DNA from: Devosia algicola
GTDB lineage: Bacteria > Pseudomonadota > Alphaproteobacteria > Rhizobiales > Devosiaceae
DNA: 64,000 nucleotides
Direction of reading: 5' to 3'
Assembly (NCBI RefSeq): GCF_028816455.1
Contig: NZ_CP118246.1
Span: 62,001-126,000, forward strand
Shown here piece after piece: positions 1 to 9,035 of the stretch. Below the pieces are notes generated by a model, which saw only the letters and a program-made list of their open reading frames with translations, was not told where the DNA came from and did no database searches. The stretch's first letter is position 1. Each line of letters begins with the position of its first letter. Both the position numbers and the translations under genes were made by a program.

Positions 1-1044
1 ACCTGACCGCTTTTGCCGATGCCAATCAGGCCGGCATCCAGCGCACCATCGAAGTGCGGATGCGCCAGGATGATCCGCGCGCCAAATCGGCTGTGCCACA
101 GTTTATCTGGATAGAGGTCAATCTTTCCCCGGTAATTGAAACCCGTACCAGCGGCTCGCGTTTTGAGGTTGTTGGCCTGTTGCGCGATGTGACAGCCCGC
201 CGCGATCAGGCCGCCGAAATGGAAGCGGCACGCCATGCCGCCGAAGAGGCCTCGATTGCCAAGTCCCGCTTTCTGGCCACCATCGGGCATGAATTGCGCA
301 CGCCGCTGAACGCGGTCGTCGGCTTTTCGGAAATGATGACCAGCGGCATTGGCGGGGAAATCTCCCCGACCCACCGTGAATATGCCACGCTGATCCACCA
401 AAGCGGCACCCATTTGCTCGAAGTGGTGCGGATGCTGCTGGATATGTCGCGCATTGAGGCGGGCAAGTTTGAGTTGAGCACCGACACTGTCACGCCGGGC
501 GATCTGGTCGAGCCGTGCCTTCAGATGGTGCAGGGCGGGGCCAAGGATCGTCAGATACGAGATCGCCTCGACCATCGCCAAATCGCTGCCGACCATGGTG
601 GCCGATGAGCGGGCCTGTCGGCAGATTTTGATCAATCTGCTGTCCAATGCCGTCAAATTCAGCCATGACGGCGGCGAAGTGACGGTGTCGCTCCGCCAGC
701 AGGGCCAATATCTCAATCTTTCGGTCAGCGACAATGGCATCGGCATGTCCGCCGAGGCCATTGCCCATATTGGTGAACCCTTCTTTCAGGCGCAGGATGG
801 CCTGTCGCGCGCCTACGAGGGCACCGGTCTTGGCCTGTCCATCGTCAAGGGTCTGGTGGAGCTTCACGGCGGCACGCTGCGCGCCATGTCCGAATATGGC
901 GCGGGCACAACAATGACAGTTTTGCTGCCTATAAACGGTCCAGCAATAAAACTGCCCGATACTGCGACCGTAACACCCCTTTATCCCGATCCGGCGCCCG
1001 TCGAAACGATTCCATGGCAAGACCAAAAAAGAAACGCATTATGA
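1..1044 (+). CDS. PAS-type sensor histidine kinase, 5' end outside window, one frameshift
   Basis: Cytoplasmic sensor kinase of the PAS-HisKA-HATPase_c type. The visible start is the end of a PAS/PAC domain (LLRDVTARRDQA). It is followed by the H box HELRTPLNAVVGF with the phospho-acceptor His, the N box LINLLSNAVKFS, G1 DNGIGM and G2 GTGLGLSIVKG. The reading frame changes near 553-560: the first part runs on into a stop at 606-608, while the ATP-binding half is in another frame from about 559. Dropping one base (ATACGAG to ATCGAG or similar) joins them as DRQIEIASTIAKSLPT, which fits the family. This context is not AGCTC. The final TGA overlaps the start region of the next gene. The 5' truncation is due to the window edge. 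Function as a kinase is confident; the signal is unknown. Confidence 0.85.
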
Positions 1045-2216
1045 CAGCTACGACCTTGACCCATCTGCCACTGGCAGCCGGTAGCGCCATCGCAAGCGCG
1101 CTTGGGCGTATGGGGCTTTGGGCCCTGTCGCGATATTTTCGGGCACCATTGACCAATACCGCACTGGTGGCACTGGTAGGCATGACCGCGTTCGCGGCCA
1201 GCAATGCGCTCTATTTCCAGACTGCCATCCATCCCGCGCCGCTCTTTATGGCCGACCCCACCATGCCGCCGCCAATTGCAGCGCCGCAGCCCCAGATAAT
1301 GCCTGCCAGCCGTGTCGCCCCTCTGCCGGTGGTTGCAGCCCCGGTTGCAGAACCAGAACCGATTACCGGTAGCGTCGGGGCGCCATCAACCGGGCCGGTC
1401 GGCAATACGGATGTTTACAATCTACAAAAGAAACTGGCTGAGATGCGCCTGTTTCAGGGCGAGTTGGACGGCTATTACGGTCCGATGACGGCCCAGGCCA
1501 TTCGCGCCTTTGAAACCCGCAACGGCTATAAGCCAACCGGCGCCATGAGCCCCGAAATCATCGACGCCATCATGCGGGCTGATGTTCAGGGCAATGTCGT
1601 GGCGCCAAGGCCACAGGCTCTCGCCGCGCCGATCCCCGCGCCGGTTATGCCGGCCCCGATTGCGCCAACTCACACTGAGGCGCCCGTCATGGTGCGTGCC
1701 ACCGTGGTTGAGCCGGTGCAGCCCGACCGTCTGATCGGTCGCTTGCCATCAATCGAACCGCAGGACCAGATTGGCGAGGCGCTCAACACCGTTGCGCAAA
1801 GCGCCGCTGACACAATCGACGGCATTGTTGCGGCCATCGACGGCGGCCGCAGCGCCCCGGTGTCAAGTCGCGCACCAGTGCCGAGTCAGCCGGTTGGCCG
1901 TACGCAGGTGCGCCAGCAGGTAGCCGCCTATGTCCAACCCGCAGCGACGCCCGCCGCTATCGTGCAGCCTGCGGCCATCCAGCCGCCCGCAGCGCCGGTA
2001 CGACAGGCCACACCGACTGCCAATCTCGGGGTGACGGAAAAAGTCCAGCGTGGACTTGCCAGCCTTGGCTTCCTGCATGGACCGATTGACGGGGAGGCTG
2101 GTGAAGATACCGCGCGCGCCATCCGCAATTTTGAAGTCTATTACAATTATGATGTGACCGGTCGGGTCAGCCCGCAGCTGGTTGATATGCTCACCGCCGC
2201 AGGCGCGACCTTCTAG
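1014..2216 (+). CDS. Membrane-anchored peptidoglycan-binding protein with two PG_binding_1 domains
   Basis: The 400-residue protein has a basic N-terminus (MARPKKKR), one probable transmembrane helix around residues 45-62, long Pro/Ala-rich linkers, and two PG_binding_1-like modules. The first lies near residues 135-187 (LQKKLAEMRLFQGELDGYYG), the second in the last 60 residues (VQRGLASLGFLHGPIDGEAG). Such modules bind peptidoglycan from the periplasmic side, and no catalytic domain is visible. The start is uncertain: ATG 1014 overlaps the kinase gene by 31 bases, while ATG 1041 would give a classic ATGA overlap. The basic start favours 1014. It is probably co-transcribed with the kinase before it and the DUF1491 gene after it. 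Confidence 0.85.
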   Translation: MARPKKKRIMTATTLTHLPLAAGSAIASALGRMGLWALSRYFRAPLTNTALVALVGMTAFAASNALYFQTAIHPAPLFMADPTMPPPIAAPQPQIMPASRVAPLPVVAAPVAEPEPITGSVGAPSTGPVGNTDVYNLQKKLAEMRLFQGELDGYYGPMTAQAIRAFETRNGYKPTGAMSPEIIDAIMRADVQGNVVAPRPQALAAPIPAPVMPAPIAPTHTEAPVMVRATVVEPVQPDRLIGRLPSIEPQDQIGEALNTVAQSAADTIDGIVAAIDGGRSAPVSSRAPVPSQPVGRTQVRQQVAAYVQPAATPAAIVQPAAIQPPAAPVRQATPTANLGVTEKVQRGLASLGFLHGPIDGEAGEDTARAIRNFEVYYNYDVTGRVSPQLVDMLTAAGATF

Positions 2217-2554
2217 TGTCACGCCTGCGGAGTGACCTGTGGTGCGGCGCATTCGTGCGACGCCACAACGATCTGGGCAATATGTGCGTAATATCGCGCC
2301 GGGGCGACCCGATTGCCGGGCAGGTATTTATTGAAATCGACCATCTCGACGGTACGCTGAGCCTGTTGACCCCGGCCCCAGGCATGGCGCTGGTCGAGTC
2401 AAATGCCAATTTGGTGTTTCAACGACGGTTGATTCGGGCCGAACCGGCAAAAGTGCACGCCCGCATTGCCCGCGAAGTCGATTTTGATCCTGATCTGTGG
2501 GTTTTGAACCTCGACCTGCGCGGCGACGATCCGGGTATCGAGATCATCGACTAG
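2216..2554 (+). CDS. DUF1491 family protein
   Basis: A 112-residue cytoplasmic protein that resembles the alphaproteobacterial DUF1491 family: a basic start (MSRLRSDLWCGAFVRR), a central RRGDPIAGQVFIEIDHLDG segment, and an acidic C-terminus with FDPDLWVLNLDLR. Family function is not known to me. The GTG start at 2216 shares a base with the TAG stop of the preceding gene (TAGTG), so translational coupling is likely. Family assignment is from memory of the characteristic RRGD...LDG pattern. Confidence 0.8.
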   Translation: MSRLRSDLWCGAFVRRHNDLGNMCVISRRGDPIAGQVFIEIDHLDGTLSLLTPAPGMALVESNANLVFQRRLIRAEPAKVHARIAREVDFDPDLWVLNLDLRGDDPGIEIID

Positions 2555-2581
2555 GGCGGCGAGCGTTCCGATATGATGGCA

Positions 2582-3724
2582 CTAGCCGGCGCGTTTGGCC
2601 CCGATCCGCGCCAGAGCCTCGATGGCCTGTTCGACCACCGGATTGTGCGCCGGGGCCAGCATCGGGGTGCGGCGACTGGTCTGGTTGAACGGCTTGTATT
2701 CGGGTTTGGCCAGATCAAGCAGATTGACCTCCCCACGCCAGGCACTCATCAGATAGGCCATCGATTCGGGCGTGACATTGCCAAACAGAGTGGCAAAGTC
2801 GGCCAGTGCCCGCGAGCGCTCCTCATCGTGCGATGTGGCATGGATCAGTACTTTTAGCCCGTCATAGGCACTGCAACCAAAGGCACGCAGCACTACAAAT
2901 AGTGACGCACCGGTAACATCATGGGCAATCTGGCCGCAGCGTACTTCGTCCAGACCGCTGATCTGGGCGAGCAGCTTTGTGACCTCGGGGCGACGATTTT
3001 CCGAAAACAGCTTCATCAGCGCCTTGGTCAGTTCCTGATTGGCAACCGAGAGCATTTCAATGGTTTTTTTGATCGGCGCTACCGGCGTCTGCCGGTTGGT
3101 GAAGGCCTTGATCACCTTGATCCGATGGTCGTCGGACAGGTCAAAGAATGCGGGAGCCAAAAGAGCGCAGTCGAAATCATTTCGTTCGGCCAGCGATTCG
3201 GCCACCATGTGGTCCATTTGCGCTGAACGGGCCAAGGCGCTCAGATAAGCGCCGCGTGGCGCGATGGCGTCATTGGCGGCCAGCGCCCGGTAGACTTTGC
3301 GCGAATTCATCTGGAACAGCTTGGCCAGCGCTACATTGGTCAGATCGGGACGACGCGCGATAACACTGGCGGCGGTTACGTCGCCGCGCGCAATGATATC
3401 GAGCAAGGTCGCCTCGGAAATTTCATCGGCCCGTTGCAGAAAGTCGCCTAGATCTTCGCCAATATTGGCAACGACCAGCGCCTCGAGCGTCGGGGACAGT
3501 GTTTCGGCGCGCCCCAGAATGGCGGCACCCTTGGCTTTGGCCTGCGGGCCGGCAATCGGGAACAGGCGCGAGGCCAGCGCCTCAAACTGCTCCATTTCGG
3601 GATTAGTCGGCCGGCCACGCCGCGCATAAGCGTCGCACGCCGCAATCAACAACGTGTTTGTTCGGTCGACGCCGCCCGATTCAATCAGCAGCTGGAATGT
3701 TTCGTAGGGCTGGAAACCAAGCAT
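2582..3724 (-). CDS. DUF2336 domain-containing protein
   Basis: A 380-residue, largely alpha-helical protein with repeated helix pairs of HEAT-like character, for example ATLLDIIARGDVTAASVIAR and LTNVALAKLFQMNSRKVYRA. This matches the DUF2336 family, common in Caulobacterales and Hyphomicrobiales. No catalytic motif or membrane segment is seen. It converges with the DUF1491 gene with a 27-base gap. A role in envelope or cell-cycle regulation is only a guess from the family's distribution. Confidence 0.8.
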   Translation of the reverse strand: MLGFQPYETFQLLIESGGVDRTNTLLIAACDAYARRGRPTNPEMEQFEALASRLFPIAGPQAKAKGAAILGRAETLSPTLEALVVANIGEDLGDFLQRADEISEATLLDIIARGDVTAASVIARRPDLTNVALAKLFQMNSRKVYRALAANDAIAPRGAYLSALARSAQMDHMVAESLAERNDFDCALLAPAFFDLSDDHRIKVIKAFTNRQTPVAPIKKTIEMLSVANQELTKALMKLFSENRRPEVTKLLAQISGLDEVRCGQIAHDVTGASLFVVLRAFGCSAYDGLKVLIHATSHDEERSRALADFATLFGNVTPESMAYLMSAWRGEVNLLDLAKPEYKPFNQTSRRTPMLAPAHNPVVEQAIEALARIGAKRAG

Positions 3725-3915
3725 TTTTGAACCATCGACTCAATTAAACGCGGAAGAATGTGCGTAACCACACTCTTGCCGCCAATTCGTTAGCAGACTG
3801 TTAACCTTGACGATCTCTTAATGGGGAAAGGCGCAAGGGGCGTTGCGCCGGACCGTAATTTTCGAACTGTGTTGCCTCCGGTAGGGACGGGGGGACCGAC
3901 ATTTTGGAGGCCAGC

Positions 3916-4098
3916 TTGGGAAAGCTTGTCAAATTCGACCAACGCCGATCCCTGGCCCGCAAGGCCAGGTTGACGACCGGTGATGCCCAGATATTGATGT
4001 TTACCGGGGTGCGTTATGAGCGCGGCACGACGCCAACAGCCATGTCGAACCCGTGCATCGGGCCATCGAAGCCCAAGCCCAGCCGCAAGCGTGGGTAA
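3916..4098 (+). CDS. Small conserved basic protein (60 aa)
   Basis: A short ORF with TTG start at 3916 preceded by GGAGG at 3906-3910. The product begins MGKLVKFDQRRSLARKARLT and contains the pattern DAQILMFTGVRYER followed by a Pro/Lys/Arg-rich tail. Small proteins ending in a similar FTGVRYER pattern are, from memory, widespread in rhizobia, which argues that this is a real gene. The RBS and the 8-base overlap with the lipoprotein gene downstream also support it. Its function is unknown. An upstream in-frame TTG at 3904 would lie inside the RBS and is rejected. Confidence 0.65.
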   Translation: MGKLVKFDQRRSLARKARLTTGDAQILMFTGVRYERGTTPTAMSNPCIGPSKPKPSRKRG

Positions 4099-4912
4099 TT
4101 TGGTTTGTTGGGGTACACGTGCCCTGTGCGCAACGGTGCTGATGCTCGGGGCCGGTTGCGTAGCGCGTCCGACTGGCGATTTCGGCCGTGCCCAACCCAG
4201 CTTTACCCATGATACCGCGATGCCCTTCGTCGGAAACCTTGCCGCCCGCGGGCGCGGCGAGCCGGTTTCACAGTTCAACCAGACCGATATCGAAGTGGAA
4301 ATGCACGACCGCGTCTGGCGTTTCCTCATTGCCGAGCACACCAGCGACTGGTTTCACAATACCGCCGTGGAATTGCAGCGCACACGCCTGACCCCGGCAC
4401 TCGATCAGAATTTTTCAGAAAAAGCCTATTATGAATGGCTGCAGCGCACGCGCTTCAAATCAGCGCCAGTGCGCTATAGCGCTGTCGGTGCCGACATTCT
4501 GGCCGACACCGACACGGTGCCCGACACATTTGCCGCGATCTGCAAGGTCATCGAAGTCGACCGGCAACGGCTGGTCACCAAAAATGCCCTGTCGGACCTG
4601 GAACCGGAGGTGCGCGCCGGGGTCGATGCGCGCCGCGCCGAAAATCAGAGCTTTATCGCCTGGTTCGTTAGGGCGTTGAACTATCGCTACGTCAGCTACA
4701 ATTATGCCCTGGATCACCTTCTGGTTGAAACACCCGATGAGCGCTCAATGGACGTTGACGCCAAACTCGCCACGATGGGGCAATATGTCGACCGGGCCAA
4801 TCGCGGTGATTTCTGTTCGCAAATGGCAGGGGGCAGGGCCGGTTCGGGCTTTGTCATTCCCTCGCGCTATCAGACGATGCACATCGACAATGAAGTCATC
4901 GACCTCAAATAG
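4091..4912 (+). CDS. Putative lipoprotein of unknown function
   Basis: From GTG 4091 the product starts MGNLVCWGTRALCATVLMLG and continues into a lipobox (LGAGC), so it is probably a lipid-anchored periplasmic or outer-membrane protein of about 270 residues. The mature part is hydrophilic with several Trp/Tyr-rich segments (DRVWRFLIAEHTSDWF, YYEWLQRTRFKS). No domain is recognised. The longer open frame to 4016 would place 25 basic residues ahead of the signal and cover the small gene upstream, so the GTG start is preferred. It is followed on the opposite strand by the DUF1254 gene, 2 bases away. Confidence 0.65.
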   Translation: MGNLVCWGTRALCATVLMLGAGCVARPTGDFGRAQPSFTHDTAMPFVGNLAARGRGEPVSQFNQTDIEVEMHDRVWRFLIAEHTSDWFHNTAVELQRTRLTPALDQNFSEKAYYEWLQRTRFKSAPVRYSAVGADILADTDTVPDTFAAICKVIEVDRQRLVTKNALSDLEPEVRAGVDARRAENQSFIAWFVRALNYRYVSYNYALDHLLVETPDERSMDVDAKLATMGQYVDRANRGDFCSQMAGGRAGSGFVIPSRYQTMHIDNEVIDLK

Positions 4913-4914
4913 GA

Positions 4915-5460
4915 TCAGGGTTTGGGGCCGCAGGAAATGGCCGAAAGCGCCCGCTCATAACGTGGGCGCACCGCCCGATGCGGCGGTGCCAACCGCACGA
5001 CGACGAATAGGTCATCAGTACTGGCTTCGATGATCAACAATCCTTCGGCAATATCGATTTGCTGTTCGGCCAACAGGCGGGTTTGCCGGGAATTGAAAAT
5101 GCCCATCTGCAGGGTCTTGCCGATGCCATCGCGATTGGTTGTGGCATATTCGATGGTGCCATCGCGATCATAGATCGCAATTGACCAGAAGGCGTCGGGC
5201 AGGGTGCCGTTAAGATAGGCCGGGCCATTGGCAAGATCGAGTTGGCAGACCCCATAACTCAATCCCGGATCAAGCCCCAACGGATTGGGCTGTCCGGGCT
5301 TGACCTGCGGTAGCAGCACAATCGTGTTTTTGGCATTCAGCGATTCGATGCGGGTCCAGACGGTATGCTCGGCCAGCGCCGGCAGAGTCAGAATGACAAT
5401 CAGGTGAATGATGCCACCAAGCAGCACCCCGCCCGACAACCAGATCAGCAGGCGCTTCAT
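4915..5460 (-). CDS. DUF1254-type membrane-associated protein
   Basis: A protein of about 181 residues with an N-terminal membrane helix (LLIWLSGGVLLGGIIHLIVI). A beta-rich domain follows, with YGVCQLDLANGPAYLNGTLP and FWSIAIYDRDG, resembling the DUF1254 half of the DUF1254/DUF1214 pair commonly found as adjacent genes in Hyphomicrobiales. ATG at 5460 overlaps the stop of the DUF1214 gene by four bases (ATGA); an upstream ATG at 5466 is also possible. Function unknown; probably exported and inner-membrane anchored. Confidence 0.65.
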   Translation of the reverse strand: MKRLLIWLSGGVLLGGIIHLIVILTLPALAEHTVWTRIESLNAKNTIVLLPQVKPGQPNPLGLDPGLSYGVCQLDLANGPAYLNGTLPDAFWSIAIYDRDGTIEYATTNRDGIGKTLQMGIFNSRQTRLLAEQQIDIAEGLLIIEASTDDLFVVVRLAPPHRAVRPRYERALSAISCGPKP

Positions 5461-6034
5461 GAGCACCCAACCTTCGAGATGGCAGGCAACGCGACCTCGG
5501 CTGAACTGAGGCCGGACGCCGCCACGGTGTCATAAAGTGTCAGCGCCAGACTGAACGGGCCGGTGCCCTTGAGTTCGAGCCAGTTGAGTGGCTCAAGTCT
5601 GGTGCCGACAAATAGGCTCGATGCCGCCATCGGCGCCGCGCGACAATTGATTGGAGCCAATCCAGCCCGTGGTGCCCGGGCGGGCAACATTGACCCCAGC
5701 CGGGTCAAGCGCCACCAGTGTCCATAGGGTAGCGACCGGCGTGCGCCCGCTCACGCGATAGGTGCATCCCAGATTGAGTGGCGCGCCACTGTCATCGGTG
5801 CTGGCCATGAACTGCAGACCCTCGGACTGGCCAAGCTGAAGCTGGGCCTGTCGGGCCAGATGAGCGCGCGTGTAAGGATTGGGATTGGGGGTGCCGACAT
5901 CGGGCCAGGCAACCCAGGCGCCTGAATGCAGGCCGCCCAGCAGACCCGTATCTGACAGCGCCATATAGGCTCAGCCCGAACCCGGTACCCAGCGCCACGA
6001 CCAGCATGGCCAGAAGATTGAAAACGAAACGCAA
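5457..6034 (-). CDS. DUF1214-type membrane protein, two apparent frameshifts
   Basis: The protein is split over three frames in the raw sequence: MRFVFNLLAMLVVALGTGFG (membrane helix), then MALSDTGLLGGLHSGAWVAW, then LFVGTRLEPLNWLELKGTGP. Both breaks sit where the plus strand reads TAGGCTC (5967-5972 and 5614-5619). Deleting one G at each gives a continuous protein of about 192 residues, with joins FGLSYMALSD and GGIELFVGTR, as expected for DUF1214. The typical features DVGTPNPNPYTRAHLAR and the WTLVALDPAG segment are present. It is paired with the DUF1254 gene by an ATGA overlap. See the finding on AGCTC insertions; I do not regard this as a pseudogene. Confidence 0.75.
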
Positions 6035-6165
6035 GGGCTAACGGTCCGAACGGGTTAAAATGGACATCTGGGGCTCGATCAGCGCCGACGACCGGCAAGG
6101 CCGCTGCCTTTGCCTATAGCAATCGCGCCCGCGCATAGAAAGGCGTTTCCCCCTTCATCAACCGC

Positions 6166-8328
6166 TCAAAGACTGTTTGGGGCGATGGCAGGCGTGGCCA
6201 TGGCCTGATCGGGCGATGTTTTAAGGGCCTGCTGCGCCAGCTTGAGACGATCCGCCAGATCGATCAGCTTGGAAGCCGCACCCGGCTTGAGACCCGGCGG
6301 GCGTTGCGCGATTTCCTCGGCAGCGCTGTCAGCATCCGCATCGGCGACAATGGTTTGCTCGGGCACGAAATCGACCCCGAATACCGGCTCGATCTGGACA
6401 TTGGTATGGGCAAAGGCCATGAATTTCTGCCACGCCATCGCCGGTAGACTGCCGCCGGTCAGCCGGTTGGTAGGCTGGTAATTGTCGTTGCCGAACCACA
6501 CCGCCGCCACGTAATTGCCGGTGAAACCGCAAAACCATGCATCGCGATAGGAGGAGGTGGTGCCCGATTTGCCAAGCGCGGGAACGCCGGGAACCTGGGC
6601 CCGCCGTCCAGTGCCATTGGTAATCACCCGGCGCAACATGACATTCATGTTGGCGACTGTCTTCTCACTCAGGACACGCTCGCGCGGGGCATTGAGATCC
6701 TTGTTGAAAATGACGTCGCCGGTAAGACTGGTGATGCGGGTGATGCCAAAGGCGGGCGTCTTGTATCCATCGTCGGCCAGAACGGCATAGGACGAGGTCA
6801 TGTCCAGCACCGAAACCGAGGCAACCCCCAGCGCCAGCGAGCGGGTGACCGGATAATCGGCCTGCAGGCCCATGCGATGGCTCAGCGCCGCGATCGGCTC
6901 GCGACCCGTCTTGATCGAGAGCGTAACCGGCACGGTATTGATCGAGGCGGCAAACGCACTCAACAGGCTGACGCGCCCCTTGTAATTACGCCCATAGTTT
7001 TGCGGACACCAGTCGCCGATACAGACCGGCCGGTCCGAAATGGTGTCGGAGGGGGTCAGGCCCAACTGCTCGAAGGCCTGGGAATAGACGAAAATCTTGA
7101 ACGCCGAGCCCGGCTGGCGGGTCGAGACGATGGCGCGATTGAACTGGCTCTTGCCATAGTCGGTGCCCCCGACCATGGCGCGAATGGCGCCCTTGGTGTC
7201 GGTGACCACCATGGCTGCCTGACCGACCTTGTACTGTTCGCCATTTTCCCGGATTACTGAATTGATCGAGTCCTCGGCATATTTTTGCAGCGTCGTATCA
7301 ATGGTGGTGCGGACGGTGAAATTATTGGAGGTGTGGCGACTGGCCTGGATAATGTCCTTGGCCTGCTCAAAGGCGTAATCGAGAAAGTAATTGGGGCTGT
7401 CGACATCGTCAGTGCGATTGACCGGGGAGGCCGGATGGCGTCGGGCCGCCGTTACCTGACCCTCGGTCAGGAAGCCGGCATTGACCATATTGGTCAGCAC
7501 CACATTGGCCCGTCCACGTGCCGCCGCCAGATCGACGTGGGGAGCATATTTGGTCGGTGCCTTGAACAGGCCCGCCAGCATCGCCGCTTCCGCCAGATTG
7601 ATGTCGTTGACCTTCTTGCCGAAATAATATTCGGCCGCCGCCGTCACCCCGAAATTGCCGCCGCCCATATAGGCGCGGTCAAAATAGAGCTTGAGGATCT
7701 GATCCTTGGTGTAATGCCATTCCAGCCAGACCGACAAAAACGCCTCGGTCACCTTGCGCTCAATAGTGCGCTCGGGCGACAGGAACAGGTTCTTGGCCAG
7801 TTGCTGGGTGATCGAAGAACCACCCTGCGTGCCGTTGTCGCCCTGGGTATTGGAGACGATGGCGCGCAAGGTGCCCACCACATCAACCCCGAAATGGTCG
7901 TAAAAACGTCGGTCCTCGGTGGCCAGCGTCGCCTTGATCAGATAATCGGGCATATCGGCCAGCGCCACACTGTCATCGGAGCGAATGCCGCGACGGCCAA
8001 TCTCATTGCCGAACTTGTCCAGAAAGATCACCGAATAATCTTCGGCCTTGTTAAACTCGCCGGTCGCCGTGACATCAAAGGCGGGAAATGCCAGCAGCAA
8101 CACCAGGATGGTGCCCAGCGCACCAAAGGTCAGCCCGTCCGAAAGCAGTTCGACAAACAGCCGTTTGATGCCGCGAACCCGAAAGATCGCCATGAAATCC
8201 TGAAAGCGCGTATAGCCACGGCCCAGCGATTCACCGAACTCGAACAGCGAGGAATCCAGCCATGCATCCGCCGCCAGCATGTTGGACTTCTTGGCGTGCT
8301 TTTGTTTTGTATAAAAGGGGTCTTGCAT
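6166..8328 (-). CDS. Penicillin-binding protein 1A family (transglycosylase/transpeptidase)
   Basis: Bifunctional class A PBP that polymerises and cross-links peptidoglycan at the inner membrane. It has a cytoplasmic N-terminus and a transmembrane helix near residues 80-100 (LGTILVLLLAFPAF). The GT51 domain has the catalytic-Glu motif ATEDRRFYDHFGVD, GGSSITQQLAKNL and RKVTEAFLSVWLE. The transpeptidase domain has SxxK in RQPGSAFK, SxN in AASIN and KSGTT. The C-terminal tail is Ala/Pro-rich. The start is taken at ATG 8328 (MQDPFYTKQKHAKK); the open frame extends to 8385 but upstream residues look non-coding. It is about 720 residues, normal for the family, and transcribed divergently from the YcgN-like gene. 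Confidence 0.9.
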   Translation of the reverse strand: MQDPFYTKQKHAKKSNMLAADAWLDSSLFEFGESLGRGYTRFQDFMAIFRVRGIKRLFVELLSDGLTFGALGTILVLLLAFPAFDVTATGEFNKAEDYSVIFLDKFGNEIGRRGIRSDDSVALADMPDYLIKATLATEDRRFYDHFGVDVVGTLRAIVSNTQGDNGTQGGSSITQQLAKNLFLSPERTIERKVTEAFLSVWLEWHYTKDQILKLYFDRAYMGGGNFGVTAAAEYYFGKKVNDINLAEAAMLAGLFKAPTKYAPHVDLAAARGRANVVLTNMVNAGFLTEGQVTAARRHPASPVNRTDDVDSPNYFLDYAFEQAKDIIQASRHTSNNFTVRTTIDTTLQKYAEDSINSVIRENGEQYKVGQAAMVVTDTKGAIRAMVGGTDYGKSQFNRAIVSTRQPGSAFKIFVYSQAFEQLGLTPSDTISDRPVCIGDWCPQNYGRNYKGRVSLLSAFAASINTVPVTLSIKTGREPIAALSHRMGLQADYPVTRSLALGVASVSVLDMTSSYAVLADDGYKTPAFGITRITSLTGDVIFNKDLNAPRERVLSEKTVANMNVMLRRVITNGTGRRAQVPGVPALGKSGTTSSYRDAWFCGFTGNYVAAVWFGNDNYQPTNRLTGGSLPAMAWQKFMAFAHTNVQIEPVFGVDFVPEQTIVADADADSAAEEIAQRPPGLKPGAASKLIDLADRLKLAQQALKTSPDQAMATPAIAPNSL

Positions 8329-8472
8329 CGCCACGCTCGTTACTGCCCCGCAATGGGCACCCCAAATGTTGAACGCGGGCGCCACAATAGCAAGTTAATC
8401 GCCTGAATATGATTGCGCACGCCATGCTACAAGAGCAAACACGCAACATCATGAATGGCACGAACGGATATT

Positions 8473-8929
8473 ATGGCCTTCTGGGACGAAAAATCGCTTA
8501 ACGAGATGAGCCCGGCCGAATGGGAAGCGCTTTGCGACGGTTGTGGCCGCTGCTGCCTGATCAAGGCTCGAAGATGAGGATAGCGGCCTGCTGATCACCT
8601 CGGACGTGCATTGCAAGCTGCTCGATGGCGACACCTGCGCCTGCACCGACTATCCAGGACGGCAAAAACAGGTGCCCGATTGCATCAAGCTGACGCCCGA
8701 AAATATCACCGAAATAAAATGGATCCCCACCACCTGCGCCTATCGCCGATTGGCCGAAGGCAAGGGGTTGGCGTGGTGGCATCCGCTGGTATCGGGTGAT
8801 CCGCAAACAGTTGTCGATGTTGGCGTATCGGTCAAGGGGCGCACCTTCAGCGAACTCGACATTGCACCCGGAGACTGGGAAAATCATGCCGTGGACTGGC
8901 CCGAATGGGAGCCACCCGAAGAACTGTAG
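8473..8929 (+). CDS. YcgN/UPF0260-type Cys-cluster protein, one apparent frameshift
   Basis: From ATG 8473 the product starts [20 protein letters not shown] and has the cysteine pattern [11 protein letters not shown], followed by [18 protein letters not shown] and VPDC. This is the UPF0260/YkgJ-like cysteine cluster family, thought to bind a metal or Fe-S centre. The frame breaks at 8565-8566, where AAGGCTC stands for AAGCTC. Removing one G gives [14 protein letters not shown], as in the family, and a protein of about 151 residues. Function in cells is unresolved. Confidence 0.85.
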
Positions 8930-8971
8930 CGGGTCAGATGCTGGACAATCGGGCCAGGGGTTTACTTGGTA

Positions 8972-8979
8972 TTAACCAT
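8972..8979 (+). promoter_or_regulatory. Possible CtrA half-site upstream of the GGDEF-like gene
   Basis: TTAACCAT lies about 57 bases before the ATG at 9036, in an AT-rich patch within the G+C-rich background. TTAACCAT is a known half-site form for the alphaproteobacterial cell-cycle regulator CtrA. A single 8-mer is weak evidence, and no second half-site at the usual spacing is seen. Confidence 0.25.
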
Positions 8980-9035
8980 AATATGGCGAGATAAGGCCAA
9001 GTATTTTCCACAGCTTAGCCCAGAACAGGCCAGCC

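Noticed and set aside
1612..1622. CAGGCTC as another insertion site; likewise 16638-16644, 34834-34840, 40696-40702, 49013-49019 and 60230-60236
   Set aside because: Here the reading frame is intact with the sequence as given and matches the protein families, so AGGCTC is the natural sequence at these places.
7285..8406. Long plus-strand open frame (373 codons) inside the penicillin-binding protein region
   Set aside because: It is antisense to a fully convincing PBP1A gene. Its translation is His/Gln/Gly-rich without motifs, as expected from the complement of a G+C-rich gene.
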